Part shown: positions 1 through 8,230 of the stretch, one piece after another
Position numbering within the stretch: position 1 is the stretch's first letter
How the letters are laid out: the number at the start of each line of letters is the position of its first letter
From: Bacillota bacterium
GTDB lineage: Bacteria > Bacillota > Clostridia > Lachnospirales > Bianqueaceae
Assembly (NCBI GenBank): GCA_017620135.1
Contig: JAFZQZ010000090.1
Location: forward strand, 1 to 64,000
Length of the DNA: 64,000 bases
Direction: 5' to 3'
Notes under the pieces: model-generated
Databases searched by the model: none
What the model was told of the DNA's origin: nothing
The model's input: the letters and a program-made list of their open reading frames with translations, nothing else
Position numbers and translations under genes: made by a program

Positions 1-1086
1 GAACTGATCGATGAGCTCTACTGTATGCAGGAGAAAAACCAAGTCGCACCTAGAGACGCTCATCTGGCCGGAAACGGAACGGATCAGGTTTTCCTTGTGC
101 CGGCGGATGACGGCTGCACGATCCGACAGGAAGAAGCCAGAGCACTGATTCTCGCGGCCGCGCGCGCCGGGGAAAGCTCGGTCGACGTGACCGGCTGCTA
201 CGAAAAGGCAACGCTTCGTGAGGACGAGCCGATCTTCCAGACCCGCATGAAGAGAGTGGAAAGCGTCTACCGCAAACAGTTCACGATCAACATATATGAT
301 GATATCACCGAGGCTGTGACTGAAGAGGATCTTCGGAAGATGGTCCATATCGATGAGAATGCCGAATATCAGATCGACGAAGCGGCGGTCAAAGCCTATA
401 CGGCTTCTCTCGCGCAAAAATACCCGACTGTCGTACATCGCCGCGGATTCATGACGACCAAAGGTCATCTGGTCCCGGTAGGCGACAACGAGGATGTATA
501 TCTGTATACCTTTGATACGGAAGAAATGGTCAAAGCCCTTTCGGAAAAGCTTCCGCTGATCGGTGATCTGTCGATGCCGGCATGCTGGTACCGGATCAAG
601 AAAACAGAGACCCAGCAGAATGGCAAGACCGTTACGACGGAGACAAAGATCCCCGGACTGACGATCGACGAGTTTGGTGTTGGCACCGAGTATGACGGCA
701 CCTATATCGAGATCTCCATCGACGATCAGCACATGTGGTACTACGAACATGGAGAGCTGATCCTGGAGACAGATGTGGTCACCGGACGTAAAAACGTCTC
801 GGATTCACCCTGCTGCGCGGAGCCTATCTGGTACCGGGCGGACGGTTATATCGAACTCGACCATCAGTCGTTCGTGGATTACTGGATGGCCTTTTACGGC
901 ATATCCTACGGGATCCACGACGCGGCTCGCTGGAGAAGCGAATACGGCGGCGATATTTACCTGAGAAACGGATCGGGCGGCTGCATCAACACCCCTTACG
1001 ATATCTGCGAACAACTGTATGAACTGACAGATTACGGCACGATGGTCATCGTCTACGAAGAATCCACCAACCGGGGAGGAGTATAA
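1..1086 (+). CDS. L,D-transpeptidase (YkuD) with VanW-like/PG_binding_4 region, 5' partial
   Basis: The frame is open from base 1, so the true start lies before the window and the ATG at 25 is probably internal. The C-terminal third is a YkuD-type L,D-transpeptidase domain: it begins near the motif GTYIEISIDDQHMWYYE, has a conserved GIHDA histidine and ends in the catalytic GSGGCIN motif (Cys encoded at 982-984). The family motif is usually SHGC; here the His is a Gly. The upstream part resembles the peptidoglycan-binding domain that accompanies such enzymes (IDENAEYQIDEAAVKAY). It would form 3-3 crosslinks in the cell wall outside the membrane. It is a close paralogue of the next gene, whose ATG directly follows this stop codon, so the two form one operon. 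Confidence 0.85.
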   Translation, partial: ELIDELYCMQEKNQVAPRDAHLAGNGTDQVFLVPADDGCTIRQEEARALILAAARAGESSVDVTGCYEKATLREDEPIFQTRMKRVESVYRKQFTINIYDDITEAVTEEDLRKMVHIDENAEYQIDEAAVKAYTASLAQKYPTVVHRRGFMTTKGHLVPVGDNEDVYLYTFDTEEMVKALSEKLPLIGDLSMPACWYRIKKTETQQNGKTVTTETKIPGLTIDEFGVGTEYDGTYIEISIDDQHMWYYEHGELILETDVVTGRKNVSDSPCCAEPIWYRADGYIELDHQSFVDYWMAFYGISYGIHDAARWRSEYGGDIYLRNGSGGCINTPYDICEQLYELTDYGTMVIVYEESTNRGGV

Positions 1087-2553
1087 ATGGGAAAGACTTC
1101 AGGCACCAAGGCCCCTTCAGGCAGCAAAGCCCGACGTCGTAAAAAGAAGAAGAGCAATGCCGGCCTGATCATTGTGATCCTCCTTCAGCTGATCCTGATC
1201 GCCGGCGTCTACGCCTATGGACTGAACTATTCAGGACAGAAATTCTTCCCGGGCACTACGATCGACGGGCTGGACGTAAGCAAAATGACTGCCGAGGAAG
1301 CACAGGCAGAGCTGCAGAAGACCGTTCCGTCCATCCGGATCGTGGAAATGGATCCGAGCGGCAAAAACCCGATCATCGAAGAGATATCCCTGGATAAGAT
1401 CGGGTACAAAGCCAGTTACGATACAGAGTCGCTCCTTTCCAGCCAGAAACATATCGACTGGTTCCTTCAGTATAAAAACCCGGCCAGCTTTTCCATCAGC
1501 AAGTCGGACTTCACCTACGATCCTTCCCTGCTGGAGCAGGTCACCGATTCCCTTGTCTACGTCCGCAACATCAGCGGAAGGCAGCTTAGCCGCGATGAAG
1601 TGAGAGACCTGTTCAAACAGGCGGTGGAGGAAGAGCTGGATACCATCCTGCTTTTCCGGAACGGTTATCTTCGAAACGATCCAACAGAGAGCGATGAAGA
1701 TCTGCTGGAAGAGGCGCGGGCCGTCGAAGGTGTTTACCTGAAAAGCCTGACCGTCCACATGTACGATGAAGTGACCGAGATCCTGTGGCCGTCGGATCTG
1801 AAGGACATGATCTATATCGATGACGAAATGCATTTCACCGCGAATGAAGCTGCGGTGGACGCGTTCGTCGATAAGCTTTCAAAAAAATACACCGTCGTCC
1901 TGGGGCATCGCCGGGCACTGGTGAGCGGCAGCGGGAAAACCGTATATGTCGGAACACAAGACGATGTGTTTGATTATACGTTCGACGCGGCGCTGACGAA
2001 AGAAGCCATTATGGCGGGCCTTTTCTCGCCGGAGGATATCACGGTCCCGGCCGGATGGATCCGGAAGGAACGCTATGTCTCGCCGGATCAGGAAGAAGAG
2101 CTGGAGATCCACAGCGAACCTTCCATCCCGGGCCTGACAGTCAACGAGTTCGGCGTAGGTACGCCCGCGGGCGGTACCTATATCGAGATCTCTCTGGATG
2201 ATCAGCATCTCTGGTATTTTGAGAACGGCGAATTGATCGTCGAAGGGGATGTCGTCACGGGATATCAGGATGTTCACGATACGCCCTGCGCCGTATTCCA
2301 GGTAGAAAACAAGGACGAAGACTACAACAAGCTGGAAGGCGGTTCTGTCTGCGATTACTGGGTAGGCTTTTACGGCCAGACCTACGGGATCCATGACGCT
2401 TACCGCTGGCGGACGAAATACGGCGGAGACATCTATCAGTGGAACGGTTCCCACGGATGTGTGAACGCGCCACTGGAAGTCGCTCAGACACTTTACGAGA
2501 GAGTGGAGATGGGCACGCCGGTCATCGTCTACGAATCTTCAAGAAAGCGATAA
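1087..2553 (+). CDS. L,D-transpeptidase (YkuD), membrane anchored, with PG_binding_4 region
   Basis: This 488-residue protein has a Lys/Arg-rich cytoplasmic tail (residues 1-24), one membrane segment (about 25-46), a long extracellular peptidoglycan-binding region and a C-terminal YkuD domain with GIHDA and the full catalytic GSHGCVN motif (Cys458). It should make L,D-crosslinks between stem peptides. The start is set by GGGGAGG a few bases upstream of the ATG; the preceding gene stops at the base before it. The N-terminal architecture (short basic tail, signal anchor) is what the truncated upstream paralogue probably also has. A hairpin terminator follows the stop codon. Confidence 0.92.
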   Translation: MGKTSGTKAPSGSKARRRKKKKSNAGLIIVILLQLILIAGVYAYGLNYSGQKFFPGTTIDGLDVSKMTAEEAQAELQKTVPSIRIVEMDPSGKNPIIEEISLDKIGYKASYDTESLLSSQKHIDWFLQYKNPASFSISKSDFTYDPSLLEQVTDSLVYVRNISGRQLSRDEVRDLFKQAVEEELDTILLFRNGYLRNDPTESDEDLLEEARAVEGVYLKSLTVHMYDEVTEILWPSDLKDMIYIDDEMHFTANEAAVDAFVDKLSKKYTVVLGHRRALVSGSGKTVYVGTQDDVFDYTFDAALTKEAIMAGLFSPEDITVPAGWIRKERYVSPDQEEELEIHSEPSIPGLTVNEFGVGTPAGGTYIEISLDDQHLWYFENGELIVEGDVVTGYQDVHDTPCAVFQVENKDEDYNKLEGGSVCDYWVGFYGQTYGIHDAYRWRTKYGGDIYQWNGSHGCVNAPLEVAQTLYERVEMGTPVIVYESSRKR

Positions 2554-2554
2554 A

Positions 2555-2581
2555 AAACCGCGCTGATGAGGCGCGGTTTTG
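2555..2581. terminator. Bidirectional rho-independent terminator
   Basis: An inverted repeat with arms AAACCGCGC and GCGCGGTTT around a short loop, flanked by A-run and T-run. It ends the L,D-transpeptidase operon on the plus strand and could also end the minus-strand operon that stops at 2617. Confidence 0.85.
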
Positions 2582-2616
2582 TCATTCATATCTCGTCGCA
2601 CGCTGCGAAGCGAAGA

Positions 2617-3612
2617 TCAGTATCCCAGTTTCCGGTCCACTACGTGGTGCAGCTCTTCGCCGCTAAAGTACCTTTCCAGATTGCGGCAGAAAATGTCCAC
2701 ATTCAGGTCGGACGTGTAGCTCAGCGACATATTGCCGGCCACATGCGGCGTCAGGATCACATTCGGCAGATCGTAAAGCGGGTCGTCAGCAGGCAGCGGT
2801 TCCGGTGTAAATACATCCAGGGCCGCGCCGGCAAGGCGGCCTTCTTTTAATGCCTCGGTCAGGGCTTCCTGATCGATGGCACTGCCGCGGCCGACATTCA
2901 CCACGAAGGTCTTGGGATCCATCTTCGCGATGATCTCCCGGGAAAGAAGACCGTTCGTCTCTGCAGTCGCCGGTACGCAGAGCGCGAGCACATCGGCTCC
3001 CTGCAGTGCTTCTTCCAGATGCTCCAGCGTTCCGATCGAGTCAAAAGCCGGATCGGCGGCTTTCAGGGTCCTACGAAGACCGATGATCTTGGAAGCGCCC
3101 ATGGCTTTCAGCCGTCTTGCCAGGTTCGTTCCGATATCGCCGGTACCTACGATGACCACGCGGCTCCCGTATATGGAACGGATATCGCCGATATATTTCC
3201 AGGTCCGCTCGAGCTGCAGGCGGCCATACTCGAGCTGCCGGCGCATGAGCATGAGGATCATCATGACCATGTACTCGGAGATCGTGATCCCGTAGGATCC
3301 GTTGGAGTGTGTGAGAATGATTTTGTCCGGATGGGCATAGACGTCGTCGGAAAGGAGAGAATCCACGCCGGCGGAAGCCGCATGCAGCCAGACGAGTTTT
3401 TTGGCCTCTTTGATCATGTCCGCGGGGAAATACCCGTAAAGGATCTCGCAGTCCGCGATCCCTTCCCGAACGTCTTCGGCCGAGTGGAAGTAACGGATGG
3501 TATACGGCTCTTTGCCCTCGCGAAGCAGCAGGGCATTGCCGCGCGCCACCGTATCTTCGATATGGGCAGCGCGATGGGCCAGATAGTCGGCCCAGATTCC
3601 GATGATAGGCAT
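2617..3612 (-). CDS. D-2-hydroxyacid dehydrogenase family protein
   Basis: The 331-residue product has the two-domain layout of D-isomer-specific 2-hydroxyacid dehydrogenases. A Rossmann motif GTGDIGTNLARR sits mid-protein, the NAD-domain arginine is in VNVGRGSAIDQ, and the C-terminal part has the glutamate-containing TPEPLP and the catalytic His in TPHVAGN. It would interconvert a 2-oxoacid and a D-2-hydroxyacid with NAD(P)H; the substrate cannot be told. The start has AAAGGAG eight bases upstream. It lies 12 bases behind the alpha-galactosidase gene on the same strand, so it is probably cotranscribed as the last gene of that operon. Confidence 0.85.
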   Translation of the reverse strand: MPIIGIWADYLAHRAAHIEDTVARGNALLLREGKEPYTIRYFHSAEDVREGIADCEILYGYFPADMIKEAKKLVWLHAASAGVDSLLSDDVYAHPDKIILTHSNGSYGITISEYMVMMILMLMRRQLEYGRLQLERTWKYIGDIRSIYGSRVVIVGTGDIGTNLARRLKAMGASKIIGLRRTLKAADPAFDSIGTLEHLEEALQGADVLALCVPATAETNGLLSREIIAKMDPKTFVVNVGRGSAIDQEALTEALKEGRLAGAALDVFTPEPLPADDPLYDLPNVILTPHVAGNMSLSYTSDLNVDIFCRNLERYFSGEELHHVVDRKLGY

Positions 3613-3624
3613 GGGAGTCTCCTT

Positions 3625-5814
3625 TCAGTTCACTTTATGGAAAACGATGGTGCGGCTGACAAAGTCGCCGGTCTTGTCCCAGATCATCGGGACGCCGGCT
3701 TCCATGAGAGCAGAACCGGTAAATACACTTCGGAAAGATTCCGGGAGGGACGAAGCATCGGCTTCATCGATCTGATATAGAGCCGACGGCTCGAGACCTT
3801 TCAGATACACCCGGTGCGGGATGGGATTGGGTTCGGCCAGGATCCTGTAGTAACAGAGAAGGACCCGTTTCTCATCCGCGAACTGCCAGGCAGTATAGTT
3901 CGTCTCAAAAGGTGAGATAAGTCGGGTAAACGTGCCGCGGGCTGTGAGTCTTCGAAGGTCTTTCAGTTTTTGGACATAGGCTTTGGCTGTGGCAAGATCC
4001 TGATCGGAAAGTCTGTCGAGATCCAGCTCAAAGCCGAAGTTCCCGCCGATGGCCACATCGGCCCGCATGTTCATGGATGTGACTCGGCCGATCTGGTGAT
4101 TCGGAACAGCGCTTACATGGGCGCCCATCGCGGAAGCGGGATAGACTAAAGAAGTCCCGTACTGGATCTTCAGGCGTTCGACCGCGTCGGAATCGTCTGA
4201 GGTCCAGGTCTGTGGCATGAAGTAGAGCATACCCGGATCAAAACGTCCTCCGCCACCCGAACAGCTCTCGAAAAGAATGTGAGGGAAAGCCTCGGTAAGG
4301 GTATTCAGCACCCGGTATAGGCCCAGGATATAGCGGTGCTGGGTCTCCATCTGCAGATGAGGCGGCAGCAGCGCAGAGAAGCTTTCTGTCATATTGCGGT
4401 TCATATCCCACTTGACATAGGAAATGTCCGCAGAAGAGAAAACGCTGGTCAGTACCCGGATCAGGTAATCCTGCACATCCTCGCGCGAAAGATCGAGGAT
4501 AAGCTGATGGCGGCCTTCGGTGCGGCTGCGGCCGGGTGCGTGGAGACACCAGTCGGGATGTGCCCGGTACAGATCACTGTCCGGAGAGATCATCTCCGGC
4601 TCTACCCAAAGGCCGAACTTCATCCCCAGTTCACCGACTTTTTTCGCGATCCCTGAAAGTCCGTGGGGAAGCTTCTCGGGATTCACATACCAGTCACCAA
4701 GCGAACGGCGGTCATCGTTTCGGACGCCGAACCACCCGTCATCCAGTACCAACAGTTCGATCCCCAGGGAAGAGGCTTTTTTCGCCAGCGACAGAAGTTT
4801 GCGCTCATCAAAACGGAAGTACGTGGCTTCCCAGTTGTTGATCAGGATGGGTCGTTCTTTCCCGGCCCATTCGCTCCGGCACAGATGATCACGATAGAGT
4901 CTGTGATAGATCTGGCTCATCCCGTTCATACCTTCATGAGAGTAAACAAGCACGGCTTCCGGACACTGGAAAGTCTCACCGGGAGCCAGGTGCCACTGAT
5001 GGGTCATGGGATTAAGTCCGATCGAAACATAGGTGCTGTCGAAGGGACTGACCTGCGCCTCCGCCAGGAAACTGCCGCTGTATACGAGGCTGAGTCCATA
5101 GACGGGATCGGCATTTTCAGTCGTTTCCGGCGCAAGCAGCGCAATGAAAGGATTCTCCTCATGCCCGGAGGCACCGCGCTGGGACTGGATACGGACCTGG
5201 GCTTGTCCGAGCGGTGTCCGGACGATATGCCGTTCTCTGGCCCAGGCGCCGCGAAGATGAAGGACTTCAAACCGACGGGAAGGAAGAGAGAAACCCGCGG
5301 ACGCCATATGGGTAAGCAGCAGTTCGTCCGATCCAGCGTTCACGAGTCGCATGGAACGGGCTAAAGCGGAATCCAAAACCGTATAGGAAAGGATCGCCTG
5401 AAGACCGGTCAGTTCATCCTTCAGCAGGATCTCCAGTGTTTCATCTTTCTCCAGCCTGGCGCTGCCGACACCCACGGAAGGAAGTCCTTCCAGGGGCTCT
5501 TTATGCGGCAGGATCTTATAGTCCGCAAACCGCAGTTTGGTAATGTTATTTCCGTCCGGTCCGATCGCCTGCACGGAAGGATCACCATACCAGCCGGTAC
5601 CGACCGACGGGAGTTCCAGCGGCAGGTTCTGCTCGATCTGTTCAAAAGAGGAAACCTGATAGTAGGAAGAGAGCAGATAAGAAAGATCCGTTCCGGGTGT
5701 CAGTGGATCACCGTAGTAAAGGTTCAGCAGCCTTCCGTCCCTGACAGCCAGCACATAGCTGAAAGTATCGGAAGAAAGATGAAACAGGCCGGACTTCTCA
5801 TTATATTCGATCAT
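3625..5814 (-). CDS. Alpha-galactosidase, GH36
   Basis: GH36 enzyme releasing terminal alpha-galactose from raffinose-type sugars or galactans. Visible family marks are the nucleophile motif YVKWDMNRN, the acid/base region CSGGGGRFD and the segment ILINNWEATYFRFDE at the start of the catalytic barrel. No signal peptide is seen, so it acts in the cytoplasm on imported oligosaccharides. I place the start at 5814 (MIEYNEKSG, about 729 residues) because GGAGGA lies eight bases upstream and the ATG overlaps the upstream stop as ATGA, suggesting translational coupling; a longer in-frame start 72 bases upstream lies inside the preceding gene. Together with the GalK-GalT fusion and GalE elsewhere in the window it completes galactoside use. 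Confidence 0.92.
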   Translation of the reverse strand: MIEYNEKSGLFHLSSDTFSYVLAVRDGRLLNLYYGDPLTPGTDLSYLLSSYYQVSSFEQIEQNLPLELPSVGTGWYGDPSVQAIGPDGNNITKLRFADYKILPHKEPLEGLPSVGVGSARLEKDETLEILLKDELTGLQAILSYTVLDSALARSMRLVNAGSDELLLTHMASAGFSLPSRRFEVLHLRGAWARERHIVRTPLGQAQVRIQSQRGASGHEENPFIALLAPETTENADPVYGLSLVYSGSFLAEAQVSPFDSTYVSIGLNPMTHQWHLAPGETFQCPEAVLVYSHEGMNGMSQIYHRLYRDHLCRSEWAGKERPILINNWEATYFRFDERKLLSLAKKASSLGIELLVLDDGWFGVRNDDRRSLGDWYVNPEKLPHGLSGIAKKVGELGMKFGLWVEPEMISPDSDLYRAHPDWCLHAPGRSRTEGRHQLILDLSREDVQDYLIRVLTSVFSSADISYVKWDMNRNMTESFSALLPPHLQMETQHRYILGLYRVLNTLTEAFPHILFESCSGGGGRFDPGMLYFMPQTWTSDDSDAVERLKIQYGTSLVYPASAMGAHVSAVPNHQIGRVTSMNMRADVAIGGNFGFELDLDRLSDQDLATAKAYVQKLKDLRRLTARGTFTRLISPFETNYTAWQFADEKRVLLCYYRILAEPNPIPHRVYLKGLEPSALYQIDEADASSLPESFRSVFTGSALMEAGVPMIWDKTGDFVSRTIVFHKVN

Positions 5815-6212
5815 GGACGATTCCTCCGATTCTGATAGTAAGCGCGTTCTTCCTGAAGATGCTCCAGAAGATACAGCGTGCTCCATTCGGCGTTCGTGGG
5901 CGTCAGCATTGCTTTCAGGATCTTCGAGGAAGTGCCTTTGGAAAGCGCTTTCAGCTGATCCACAAAATGACTCACCTGTTCCTGATCCATGCCGGCAAAC
6001 AAAATGAGTTCTTCTTCCGGCACCTGATCCACCGGTGCCGTGGCCGGCACAGCAAAAGGCAGGAAAGTCCCGGGCTCAGCACTTACGAGCTGCCTGAGAG
6101 GCTGCCTGATTTCATTTGTTCCGATGATCCTCGCTTCGTGACCGTACATGGCACAAAGCATGCGGATCGCCGGTAAAAGAGGATGCTCCTCAAGCCTGTA
6201 GAGAAGAATCAT
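5811..6212 (-). CDS. DUF3783-like small protein
   Basis: A 133-residue soluble protein of unknown function. The C-terminal part, with ILKAMLTPTNAEWSTLYLLEHLQEE, resembles the DUF3783 family found in anaerobic Bacillota; the middle has EEELILFAGMDQEQVSHFVDQL. No catalytic motif or membrane segment is visible. The start has GGAGG six bases upstream. Its stop overlaps the alpha-galactosidase start by four bases. A hairpin separates it from the rubredoxin gene just upstream, and no separate promoter fits in the 18 bases between hairpin and start, so expression probably depends on partial read-through. Confidence 0.6.
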   Translation of the reverse strand: MILLYRLEEHPLLPAIRMLCAMYGHEARIIGTNEIRQPLRQLVSAEPGTFLPFAVPATAPVDQVPEEELILFAGMDQEQVSHFVDQLKALSKGTSSKILKAMLTPTNAEWSTLYLLEHLQEERAYYQNRRNRP

Positions 6213-6230
6213 GGAAGTCCTCCAAAGTGA

Positions 6231-6261
6231 AAAATAAGGCCGGCTCAGAAAGCCGGCCTTG
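6231..6261 (-). terminator. Rho-independent terminator or attenuator after rubredoxin
   Basis: Arms AAGGCCGGCT and AGCCGGCCTT around a five-base loop, followed on the minus strand by TTATTTTT. It lies between the rubredoxin stop and the next minus-strand gene and may only partly terminate. Confidence 0.75.
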
Positions 6262-6279
6262 CTTTATAGATATATCCGA

Positions 6280-6441
6280 TTATTCCTCTTCTTCGGTGAA
6301 ATCTTCTTTACCGGCTCCGCACAGGGGGCAAAGGAAATCCTCGGGAAGTTCGTCCCATTTGGTTCCGGCTTCGATATCGTTTTCCATATCGCCAAGCTCT
6401 TCGTCATAGACGTAGCCGCAGATGTTGCAGACATACTTCAT
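6280..6441 (-). CDS. Rubredoxin
   Basis: A 53-residue one-iron electron carrier. It shows both metal-binding knuckles in the expected places: YVCNICGYVYD near the N-terminus (Cys5, Cys8) and FLCPLCGAGKEDF near the C-terminus (Cys38, Cys41), with the conserved aromatic and acidic residues between them. The length is normal for the family. It acts in the cytoplasm in anaerobic electron transfer, often to oxygen or peroxide detoxifying enzymes. AAGGAGG lies nine bases before the ATG. It has its own promoter (6472-6500) and is followed by a hairpin. Confidence 0.95.
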   Translation of the reverse strand: MKYVCNICGYVYDEELGDMENDIEAGTKWDELPEDFLCPLCGAGKEDFTEEEE

Positions 6442-6471
6442 TCAGGTGATCCTCCTTCATTTGTTTTCCTG

Positions 6472-6500
6472 AATATATCATAGAACGAACTTAAGTGCAA
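6472..6500 (-). promoter_or_regulatory. Sigma-A-type promoter for rubredoxin
   Basis: Minus-strand TTGCAC (6500-6495), 17-base spacer, TATATT (6477-6472), about 30 bases before the rubredoxin start. Confidence 0.6.
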
Positions 6501-6511
6501 TAGGAATTTGC

Positions 6512-7324
6512 TCAGTTTTTCAGGTATTCGATGGACAGTTTGACTGCCTCCATGGGTGTACGGCCTACGCTGCGATCCTGCTCGACAACAAGATATTTAG
6601 CGCCTGCTTCTTCCGCGGCTTTGACGATCGCGGGCATATCCTGCAGACCGTATCCGCAGGGACGGAATTCGAACACGCCCTTGGACTCTTCTTTCTTCGT
6701 GATGCCGATCAGTTCATACATGCCTTCGGCTTTGCCTTCTTTGTAGAAGTCTTTCAGGTGAACAACAGGGCAGCGGCCCGCATATTTCTTCACATATTCA
6801 GCGGGATTCTCACCGGCGACGTTGACCCAGCAGGTGTCGATCTCGGTCTGCAGCAGGTCCGCGGGAATCACTTCATACATGTAATCGAACGCGTATTTGC
6901 CATCATCCATTTTGATGAATTCGAAATCGTGGTTGTGATAGAGCATGACCATGCCCATTTCTTTGGCGACTTCACAGATCTTCTTCATGTTGGCGAGGGT
7001 CTCCGGGAATGCCGGCGTGCCATGACGTACGGAATCATCCAGATACGGGAAAGCGATATACTTCACACCGATCTTCTGATATTTCGCGATCGTGCCAGCC
7101 GGATCTGCCAGCAGCTCTACATAGGGAACGTGTGCGCTGATCGCCGGGATCCCGACTTCATCCAGCACTTTCTTGATCTCTTCGGCTTCCATACCGTAAA
7201 GGCCGGCCAGCTCGACAAAATCGTAACCCATATCCTTCAGGGCCTGGAGCGTTCCGCGGAAATCCTTTTCCGCATATTCACGGACGGAATACACCTGTAT
7301 ACCGATCGGCAGCTTTGTCATCAT
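6512..7324 (-). CDS. Sugar phosphate isomerase/epimerase family protein (xylose isomerase-like TIM barrel)
   Basis: The product has the layout of the AP-endonuclease-2/xylose-isomerase-like barrel: IGIQVYSVREYAEKD at the N-terminus, ISAHVPYVEL, MLYHNHDFEF and a metal-binding set ending in EIDTCWVNVAG and VHLKDF. These enzymes use a divalent metal to isomerise or epimerise sugars; the actual substrate is not apparent. I prefer the start at 7324 because AGGAGG then lies nine bases upstream; ATGs at 7330 and 7321 are alternatives and an in-frame start at 7396 lies in the promoter region. It is transcribed divergently from the membrane-protein gene at 7505. Confidence 0.8.
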   Translation of the reverse strand: MMTKLPIGIQVYSVREYAEKDFRGTLQALKDMGYDFVELAGLYGMEAEEIKKVLDEVGIPAISAHVPYVELLADPAGTIAKYQKIGVKYIAFPYLDDSVRHGTPAFPETLANMKKICEVAKEMGMVMLYHNHDFEFIKMDDGKYAFDYMYEVIPADLLQTEIDTCWVNVAGENPAEYVKKYAGRCPVVHLKDFYKEGKAEGMYELIGITKKEESKGVFEFRPCGYGLQDMPAIVKAAEEAGAKYLVVEQDRSVGRTPMEAVKLSIEYLKN

Positions 7325-7380
7325 AACCATTTTCCTCCTCTTATTTTGCGGCCGCATTCGCCGCGATATTTCTTGCTTCA

Positions 7381-7409
7381 ATCTTACAGGATTCACGGGT
7401 CATTGTCAA
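7381..7409 (-). promoter_or_regulatory. Promoter for the isomerase-like gene
   Basis: Minus-strand TTGACA (7409-7404), 17-base spacer, TAAGAT (7386-7381). Confidence 0.6.
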
Positions 7410-7446
7410 CCAGAAAGCGACACGCCATCAAACAGACGAGATCCTC

Positions 7447-7475
7447 TTGCCTGGACGTCTGCAGCGCGTTATAAT
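7447..7475 (+). promoter_or_regulatory. Promoter for the 7505 membrane-protein gene
   Basis: TTGCCT (7447-7452), 17-base spacer, TATAAT (7470-7475), about 30 bases before the ATG. Confidence 0.6.
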
Positions 7476-7504
7476 GGATTCATTGAAAGAAAGCGAGAAT
7501 TAAA

Positions 7505-8197
7505 ATGAATAGAAAAAAAGAAAGCAACTTACTTACGATCATCTTGTATCTGGCGGGCATGCTGCTGATCGTCAGTGGATCGATCGCCGTGCCGATCCTG
7601 ATTCGTCCGCTGTACGCCATACAGATAGATCCGCTCCATCTGACGGAAGTGAAGGTCGCTCTCGCAGAGGGCACCCGTACACTGACCCGCGCCGAGATCA
7701 TGGAAGCATACAACGATATGATGAATTACTGCATCGGCCTCTCATCCACCTTCCGTACCGGTATTCTGGCTTTCTCGGAAGAGGGCAGGATGCATTTTGA
7801 GGATGTCCGAAAGCTCTTTATGTTGGATCTCTGGGTCCTGGGCATCAGCGGAACGATCGTGCTCGGCTGGCAGTTCCTTCGACGTGTCGTGAATGTTCGA
7901 CTGAAGAGGTGGGGCGGGCACCGGACAGGTTTCTGGTGCGGTGTGACGCTGCTGATCCTGTTCGCGGTCATCGGTATCTTCGGGGCTATCGACTTCTCCC
8001 GTTTCTTCACGATCTTTCATCATATGTTTTTCCCCGGGAAATCCAACTGGATCTTCGATCCTCGCTACGATCAGATCATCAACATCCTCCCGGAAGAGGT
8101 CTTTATGCATTTCGCGGTCGTGATCGCTGGCCTGATCCTTCTGATCTGCATCATCCTCATTCTTCGCGACGTGATAAGACAAAAAAAGAATCCATAG
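7505..8197 (+). CDS. TIGR01906/DUF1461-like integral membrane protein
   Basis: A 230-residue membrane protein of unknown function. Four hydrophobic segments are visible at about residues 10-32, 113-130, 144-164 and 200-220. The first extracytoplasmic loop has the family pattern IMEAYNDMMNYC followed by MHFEDVRKLFM, as in the TIGR01906 family of Bacillota. The first in-frame ATG was used; the upstream ribosome site (AGCGAGAA) is weak. It stands alone and runs toward the purH operon, sharing its stop region with that operon's terminator. Confidence 0.75.
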   Translation: MNRKKESNLLTIILYLAGMLLIVSGSIAVPILIRPLYAIQIDPLHLTEVKVALAEGTRTLTRAEIMEAYNDMMNYCIGLSSTFRTGILAFSEEGRMHFEDVRKLFMLDLWVLGISGTIVLGWQFLRRVVNVRLKRWGGHRTGFWCGVTLLILFAVIGIFGAIDFSRFFTIFHHMFFPGKSNWIFDPRYDQIINILPEEVFMHFAVVIAGLILLICIILILRDVIRQKKNP

Positions 8198-8216
8198 CAA
8201 TTTTGCTATGGATTCT
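8181..8216 (-). terminator. Terminator of the purO-purH operon
   Basis: A 14-bp perfect stem (arms 8187-8200 and 8203-8216, two-base loop) followed on the minus strand by seven T. It overlaps the stop codon of the convergent plus-strand gene ending at 8197. Confidence 0.85.
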
Positions 8217-8230
8217 CGTCTTATTAGAGA

